A stretch of DNA of 64,000 nt, taken from assembly GCA_021464415.1 (NCBI GenBank), contig CM038470.1, forward strand, positions 25,569,601 through 25,633,600, in the 5' to 3' direction. The position numbers were made by a program, and so were the translations under genes. Positions 58,029 to 64,000 of this stretch are shown here, piece after piece; the first letter of the stretch is position 1, and every line of letters starts with the position of its first letter. The notes under the pieces were generated by a model. It had not been told where the DNA came from. It searched no databases and was given only the letters and a program-made list of their open reading frames with translations. Source of the stretch: Lonicera japonica (lineage: Eukaryota; Streptophyta; Magnoliopsida; Dipsacales; Caprifoliaceae).

Positions 58029-59102
58029 GTATGATGAATATTAATTATTGACGAAATCCGCGTCCCAGTATAGGGATTGATGATAACCCCTTAAGAAGCT
58101 TATAAGTTTTGATCATGTCAAACCCTGCAGGTGGATTATGTTAATCCGACATATCAAATAAGTTAAGTGGTAGGCTCAATGATTAAGAAGTCATTTAAAT
58201 ATAATTGTCAGTAATTTAATTTAAATGACGATTATCTGTAATCTTAACGTGGGGAGAATAATAAGTATTTAATAATAAGGAGCTCGAAATATAATTTTGA
58301 GATAAGGACGGGAGTGCAATTATAATTCTTTAGTGGTGTGAATTATAATTTATGGAAGGAATCAATTCTTAATCGAATTAGAATTCCAGTTTTTCATAGT
58401 AAGCCCAAACACTTATTTCTCCTTAGGGTCCCTATCGTAGCCTTTTATATATGCCAGCCTTGCCTCTTTTCTCGACAGAATAATTCTCACGAATTTAGGG
58501 TTTGTGCCGTAGAGAGTAGATGATGAGATCTTGGTGATACCGCAGCCCACACTCGGTACATGATTGCACGGCGAAAGGAATACAATAGAAGATCTTGAGG
58601 TTCTATCGAGCCCGTGTTCTCGATTTGTCTCCACCAATCCCTGTTCGTGCTGAGACGAGATCAAACCAAAAAGATCTCGAAGGTAAAATTCGATTCCACA
58701 CTAGGGTTTTACATAAAAATTCTGTTCGGTCTATACGCAATATTAAACGATTTTGGAACTTAGTTTCCATCATACCGTGCCCTGGCTGATACTTCACACG
58801 AACTTATATGGCTTCGACGACTCCTCGATGAACTAGGTGCTCCTCAGGACTCTCCCACTACTCTCCATTGTGACAATCGCAGTGCCATGCAAATCAGCCA
58901 CAATGATGTTTTTCATGAACGAACCAAACAAATTGAGATTGATTGTCACTTTATTCGCCAGTATATTCGCAACCTCTACATTCGTCTTATGTCCGTAACT
59001 TCTGATGACCAACCTGCAGATCTCTTCACCAAAGCTCACCAACCTAGCCGTTTTCAAACTCTGATTTCCAAACTCCAGCTGGTCTCTCACTTACCACCTT
59101 GA

Positions 59103-59114
59103 GTTTGAGGGGGG
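59103..59114 (+). promoter_or_regulatory. copia polypurine tract
   Basis: GTTTGAGGGGGG lies between the copia stop codon and the 3' LTR, the usual place to prime plus-strand DNA synthesis. Confidence 0.85.
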
Positions 59115-59295
59115 TGTTAGCATATATTATGTATTCCTTAATTATACGTTACCTAATTGTAATACGTTACCTAATTGTAGCACGTTACCTAATTGTAGTC
59201 TAGCTCCTCTAGTATATATATCCTCTTTCATTGTACATTGTAATTATCAATATCAATACAATTCATAATTCTCCTTCAAGTTCTATTTCGTTACA
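59115..59295 (+). repeat. copia 3' LTR
   Basis: TGTTAGCATA to TTCGTTACA, 181 bp, with three GTTACCTAATTGTA-like units. It is followed by the ATGAT duplication. Confidence 0.95.
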
Positions 59296-59300
59296 ATGAT

Positions 59301-60790
59301 GACATAGACTTATCATATTTATTTGTGGTATCAAATAATGATAGACAATATATTTATCCGTTTAACATAAAAAATTTAAATCCAAATCAGTGTACAGACC
59401 ACCTCCGATGCATGTGTTATTTTATGTGGGTCTGTAGCGTATGTGCAAATTGTTAAAAATGTATACTAAAAATGAATTGATAGTGTAGCATATGTCTACC
59501 ACGTGTGCAGTGTTGGTAGCTAGTGTGCTTGTTGGTAGTACTACTGTAAATTTAACATATGTGTATACCATATGTAAGATTTTCTAAGTATAAACGCCCA
59601 ATGGCGGAGGGAATGTAGACCTTATGGAGGTTTAAGCCCCTACTTGGATTTTTTATTTTTTTTAAGTATAATAATATAAAGACTTTTGTGCAAACATTTA
59701 TAGTTTGAAGTTGGGTTTTAAAGTCTCGTTTTGGGGATAAAACTATAATTATTTTTGCAAAAATTTCAAAATGACGAAGAGCTTTCTTATACTGACTAAA
59801 GTATTTTAGTAAGCACATAACGAGCATGTCATTCAACGTTTTCAAAATATGAATCCTGAAGAGGAATTTTGTAACTCGTATTTTTTTGGACATCTATTTT
59901 TATAATAGATACTTTTGTTAAACAACTCTTTATTTAATAGATATTTAATATTTCAGTAATATACGAGTTAGGTTCGAGAAAGGGTTTCATTCTTCTAACT
60001 AAAGAATGGACTTCCCTTTTTGAGGGGGTAAATGATTGAATTTTTTAATAAAATTTTGTGGATATGATTTCTATGATAAATAGATCAACTCCACAAAATG
60101 TCATCAAAAGATTCAATCGGGAAGTGAATGAACTAAAGATCGATATATGTACATGCAGTTTGATCATTAAAATTTTAGATCTTTAGATCACCTTCTTCCT
60201 GGTTGAATTTTTTGACGAAATTTTGTGGAGTTGATCTACTTATCATGGAGATCATCCCCGCCGAAATTTATCCAAAAATTCAATCATTTACCCCAGTAAA
60301 AGGAGAAGTCCGTACTTTCGTTAAAAGAATAAAGCATTTTCTAGAGCCCGACTCTATATATATATTATCATGTTACTTTTTGTTTTTTTTAGTGCTAGTG
60401 GAGCCCTCACTATGATAAAATCCTAGCGTCGCCACTGTATGCGCAATGACTGGAATTTTCAAGCACACTCATAAGCCTCGAACTCCTCTTCAAAGAAGGG
60501 TGCCCTATTATTTTTGCAATAATTCTAGACGAATATATTCGATCTGATATTGAAAAATATGATATATTTATCATACCTATTTGATTATTGAAATAATAAT
60601 AATATGTTAAAAGAGGGAGAAAAAATAATATTTTACAACGTTATAAGAGAAAAAGTATGTAAAAGGGGAAAGGTAAAGTAAGAGAGAGAATGAGATGGTA
60701 AAAGTAAGATAGATTCTACGCTCCATGTAAAAATACTCATCCCATGCCAAAGACATCTCAGCTGTATTTTTAAGATTAAAAACCATGGCA
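59301..60790. other. Intergenic DNA, no gene seen
   Basis: The sequence near 60040-60110 (AATTTTTTAATAAAATTTTGTGGA) and that near 60208-60290 share TTTTGTGGA and a run about preventing-free AT-rich sequence, with a short inverted relation between them; otherwise nothing is recognised. The ORFs here lack domain-like composition. Confidence 0.4.
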
Positions 60791-60794
60791 TCTT

Positions 60795-60820
60795 TATATT
60801 ATATTATATTATATTATATA
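60795..60820. repeat. TATAT pentanucleotide repeat
   Basis: Five or so tandem copies of ATATT precede the candidate gene start at 61012. Confidence 0.8.
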
Positions 60821-61011
60821 GACAAAGAATTACTTTTGCCTTCCAGCCTGTGTACGTCACTCACACACAGCAGCAGCACTTGCAGTTTCTTACTCTGCAA
60901 AGTCAAAATCTCTCGTTTCTCACAGACACAGAGCACACATTTTCTCACTCTGTAAAATCGAATAAAAGAGATTTCACTTTTCTCGATCTTAAACCAAACA
61001 AAACGACCATG

Positions 61012-61134
61012 GATTTTTTCTTCATACCTGCCGCTATTACCTATTTAATCAAGTCCATCAACTTCCAGTCCAACAAAATCCGACGGTCCACAGTTGTTCG
61101 CCCTTCCTCGCTCCCCTTCCCCAACCTCGTTCCA
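61012..61134 (+). CDS. Candidate first exon, unidentified gene
   Basis: An ATG at 61012 opens a frame starting MDFFFIPAAITYLIKSINFQ and reaching a possible donor (CCAT|GTATCT) near 61134. Possible later exons with lysine- and glutamate-rich sequence lie near 62363-62391 (acceptor ATGCAG) and 62573-62632 (KMKDKKEAEMSQISS). A TATA-like stretch lies near 60795-60820. The protein family was not recognised, and the exon links are guesses. It could equally be non-coding. Confidence 0.25.
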
Positions 61135-61220
61135 TGTATCTCTCTCTCTCTCTCTCTACGCATATATCTCTGTGTACCGTAACGTGAGTATATAGGTGTA
61201 TATATACTTTATAAAAAATT

Positions 61221-61891
61221 GAGATATTTTGTATTTGCACCCCACATTTTAGGGGGTATTTTGCAGTTGCACCCCATATTTTATTTTATTTGCATTTGCA
61301 CCCCGTCGTTAATGCAATATGTTAGGAAGTGTTAACTTTTACTTGAGTGGACCATAATACCCTTATATGAACGATTGCTAATATAATTTCAATGAAAATG
61401 CAATTACAATGTAATGCAAGTGATATAAGCAAGTTCAATAATATATACATGATTTTGTTTTCTAAAAGTTCATATTTAAACCTTAATCAAGTTATAATGT
61501 TAAGAGATTAACTTATTTTTTTTTTAGTATTTGATTTCTTTCAAAGGTGGATGCAAGTATGTTTTTCTTCTTCTTCTTCTTCTTCTTCTTCTTCTTCTTC
61601 TTCTTCTCTTTTCTTTTCTCAATATATATATATATATTTGTAGATCGGACCAAGTGGTTGATTAGACTATTATTAAACTTGCTTATATCAATTGCATTAC
61701 ATTCTAATTGCATTTTCATTCAAATTATATTACTTTATGCTTCATATTAAGGGTATTTTGGTCCATTGGCATAAAAGTAAACACCTCCTAATAGAATCCA
61801 CTAACGGTGGGGTGCAAATGCAAAGAAAATAAAATGTGGGGTGCAACTGCAAAATACCCCCAAAATGTGGGGTGCAAATACAAAATATCTC
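61221..61891. mobile_element. Mutator-like MITE with 9-bp duplication
   Basis: TAAAAAATT at 61212-61220 and 61892-61900 flanks inverted ends GAGATATTTTGTATTTGCAC. The terminal repeats are about 90 bp, with TTTGCAGTTGCACCCC further in. The arms pair again at 61373-61445 and 61665-61730 (TATAAGCAAGTT/AACTTGCTTATA). A 9-bp duplication with long terminal repeats is the mark of Mutator-type elements. It has no transposase and is 671 bp long. Confidence 0.88.
61566..61608. repeat. CTT trinucleotide microsatellite
   Basis: About 14 copies of CTT/TTC lie in the centre of the Mutator-like element. The lysine- or phenylalanine-run ORFs at 61513-61750 come from it. Confidence 0.9.
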
Positions 61892-61900
61892 TAAAAAATT

Positions 61901-64000
61901 TACTCACAAAACACTTGACAGTAATAATGTATAAAGTTATGTTCCAGATCAACGCATCAATGCCAAGTGTTTTGTGGAACAACTTTTAGTTAAATATTTG
62001 TGTGTGTGTTTAGTATTTTTCTTAAACTGTATTTGATACAAAATAAAAAATGATAAGAAAAATATTTAATTTGAGCAAAAAGTTGAAAAATAAGGTAAAG
62101 TGTATAACGAAATACTTTTCATCTTATCATCATTTCTTATGAATTGTTGTTTTCCATCCTTTATTATTTTTTGTGAATTTTTTTCCCACAGCTCCAAAGA
62201 TATTTTTTTCCATGAAAAAAGTAATATCTCAATTTTTTTCTGACATCTCACACAAAACAAATATTATCAAACCAAACCTTAGCATGCAAATTTTTAGTTT
62301 ATTATGGAAAGTAATTTCCCGTTCGTTGATTTTTTATTTTTTTTGGAAAAAATTATGTATGCAGTGGAGAGTATTAAGTTGGAGATGAAAAAAAGGTAGT
62401 CCAAGGAGGAACCGAAGAGGGGAAAAAGGTAATTAAACAAGTCAAAATATGTGATGCTTTACTGATTTTAAAATTAATTTTATGTTATACTATATTTTTG
62501 CTTTTTATTTTTTAATTTACATTATCATATGAAGATTAATAGTTTCACTTAATTATTTTTGTGCATTTTAAGGTTTACAAGGCGAAAATGAAGGACAAGA
62601 AGGAAGCTGAAATGAGCCAAATTTCATCAGGGTACTACATAGCATCTATTATTTGCTTCTCTTTCTTTTTGTTTTTCTCCAATTTGGTTTTCTTCTAAAT
62701 TCTACAAAAGACAGAAAAAGAAGAAAATACTTTTGAATATTTGAAATAGCCAAAGCAATTTTTTTTGGGACGGGTGTGCAGATCGAGACAGATATATGCT
62801 GAATGAGTTGTGAAAAGAGTTTTTGTTTGCAATGGCAATAGTATTTGATTTGAACTATATGTGATTTGTTTTTCTATTGCTTTACTGTGACTGTTTTATT
62901 CCACGACTAAATTTATGTTCGTGCTTGCAAAGTGAAAATGGGTCCTCACCCTCCGCTACGGTTCAAATCACAACCACAGGATCTCGTTTTTCTTTTCCCT
63001 CATAATTCGAATACTAGGAGTATCAATGTTAATTATTTTTTTCGATAAATCTTGAGAAATATTTTCAACTGATAAAAGAAACTTTTTGTTGGTCTAACTA
63101 TATTTCCCCTATGACAAATATTAATATCAAGTAAAATGAAATAATAAAAATTATTTCTCTATTTTTATACTAATTTTATACAAAGTAACATGGCTAGCGC
63201 GCATGAGAAGTACAACTTTAAAGAAAATATTGATATTCAAAATTTGGTAGCCAACAAACATTTCAGTCCCTAGACATTCCATTTTCGCTTGAGAAATATC
63301 CAAAAACCCAAATAAGGTGATAATATTTTTGTTAAAAACAATTTAAACTTTTTGAAAATTTATCGACTACTTGAAAAGGAGTATTGCAATAAAACTTTGG
63401 AGTTATTTGAAATATTGAAAAAGTTTAAATAACGTTAGTCATTAATCAAAATTAAACCTGCATCCAGTGTAATAGACTAGCGAATTTATAATTTTTTCTA
63501 TCATATATATTTGCTGGGGCAATTAATTAGTAATCCAAACTCAGATAATGTATTTTGATGTTGTTCATTTCTAGTTTAATTCAAGTTTTTGAGCTTAAAT
63601 AGAAATAGACGTTGGTGAATTTTATATATCACGTTTTAGTCATAACAAGGAAAACGGCATCATGTTATTCAATTAATTGAACTCGTTATGTAAGAATTTT
63701 AAGTTTTGTAGAACCACAAAAGCTCGAATCAATGTCCATACGTAGTTTTAGAATAACTCCATGGAGAATTGGATAAATTATAATTGCGCTAAGTCCATTA
63801 GTTTTGCCAAACACACTTAATTTGTATGCATTTCAACATTTGTTACGGCTTCCTTTAATAACAATATGAAAAATTGTAAGAAATACGATTGATTTTGTGA
63901 AAAGCTGCAAATAAGTTAAGGCACATAATGAGATTAACTCTTACGTTTTGACTTTTAATATGAAAAAAAATTCTTTGGGGTATGAGTAAGAAAAAAAATT
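61901..64000. other. AT-rich intergenic or intronic DNA
   Basis: Apart from the weak candidate exons near 62363 and 62573 described with the gene start at 61012, I see no coding, RNA or repeat feature. The window ends in AT-rich sequence. Confidence 0.4.

Larger units (their letters stand above)
38646..58772. mobile_element. Probable solo LTR, split by the Tat element
   Basis: The insert into copia RNase H begins TGTTAGAGTG at 38646 and ends TTTCCATCA at 58772, flanked by TACCG (38641-38645 and 58773-58777). Once the Tat element is removed, 562 bp on the left and 739 bp on the right make about 1.3 kb. There is no internal retroelement domain, primer site or second LTR. A TATA-like TTTATATATG near 58443 lies toward the right end, as in an LTR. 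The simplest reading is a solo LTR left by recombination, transcribed on the plus strand. The family was not identified. Confidence 0.8.
34777..59102 (+). pseudogene. copia gag-pol, broken and interrupted
   Basis: Gag starts at 34777. A CCHC-like knuckle near 35530-35580 has an extra two residues. Protease shows WFFDSG (about 35764). The GAG-pre-integrase motif FELWHSSLGH (about 36168) and the integrase core with DNAMEY and NGRAERKHRH follow. Reverse transcriptase shows LVAKGFNQEYG, GLKQAPRAWF and LLLYVDDMII (about 38015). RNase H has YSDTDWAGDP and TEAEYR up to 38645, then resumes after the nested insertion at 58778 and ends at 59102 with CDNRSAM, ERTKQIEID and PADLFTK. Stops lie at 35197, 35353, 35975, 36293, 36443, 36722, 36878 and 37749. 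Frame changes lie near 35350, 37383 and 37783. Confidence 0.93.
34096..59295 (+). mobile_element. Ty1/copia retrotransposon, hosting two insertions
   Basis: A perfect 5-bp duplication ATGAT (34091-34095 and 59296-59300) flanks LTRs of 204 bp (34096-34299) and 181 bp (59115-59295), both TG...CA. A primer-binding site similar to the initiator tRNA-Met type and a G-rich polypurine tract lie in the right places. Domains run in copia order: gag, protease, integrase, reverse transcriptase, RNase H. The RNase H region is split at 38645/58773 by a nested insertion of 20.1 kb. Without nested DNA the element would be about 5.1 kb. The gag-pol is decayed, so it is not autonomous. Lineage within copia was not resolved. 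Confidence 0.95.

Noticed and set aside
61513..61750. Lys-run and Phe-run ORFs
   Set aside because: Products of the CTT microsatellite.

Overview
This window is nuclear DNA of a flowering plant, most likely a eudicot. The evidence is AT-rich intergenic sequence crowded with small Tourist, hAT and Mutator type elements, two intron-containing small heat shock protein genes, a U12 spliceosomal snRNA gene with plant promoter signals, and a plant-type Ty1/copia element and a plant Tat-clade Ty3/gypsy element. I cannot name the species.

Left arm (1-34095). Host genes are few. A minor-spliceosome U12 snRNA gene lies at 8720-8876 on the minus strand, with a perfect upstream sequence element, a TATA box and a plant 3' box. 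Two HSP20-like genes lie in tandem on the minus strand (16132-18807 and 21912-23655), each with two exons and 171 or 173 residues. Two decayed copies of one unidentified gene (about 6200-7210 and 10440-11490) and a truncated tRNA-Ala-like sequence (11973-12021) are present. The rest is AT-rich DNA holding at least ten small non-autonomous elements, most with identifiable target-site duplications.

Nested retrotransposon block (34091-59300). Three LTR insertions sit inside each other. The oldest is a Ty1/copia element (34096-59295, duplication ATGAT) with short LTRs and a gag-pol broken by stops and frameshifts. Its RNase H region was split by a second insertion, now apparently a solo LTR of about 1.3 kb (38646-58772, TG...CA ends, duplication TACCG). 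That LTR was in turn split by a young 18.8-kb Tat-clade Ty3/gypsy element (39208-58028, duplication GTATG, LTRs differing at about eight sites).

The Tat element is the most interesting part. Its sense strand encodes an unbroken 2294-residue gag-pol with two G-patch-like motifs and a second RNase H domain. On the antisense strand, between pol and the 3' LTR, are two further genes. One is a 418-residue DUF7745-like ORF (48642-49898). The other is a five-exon gene for a plant mobile domain protein (50363-54464) whose introns are all in phase 0; one extra base in exon 2 breaks its frame. The LTR promoter and both antisense promoters carry the same design: an array of the 12-bp palindrome TGTCGCGCGACA followed 10-26 bp later by a TATA box. 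This suggests that one factor controls all three transcription units. A 69-bp minisatellite fills antisense intron 1 and a 45-bp tandem array lies before the 3' LTR.

Right arm (59301-64000). AT-rich intergenic DNA holds a Mutator-type foldback element with a 9-bp duplication (61221-61891) and a weak candidate for the start of an unidentified plus-strand gene near 61012.
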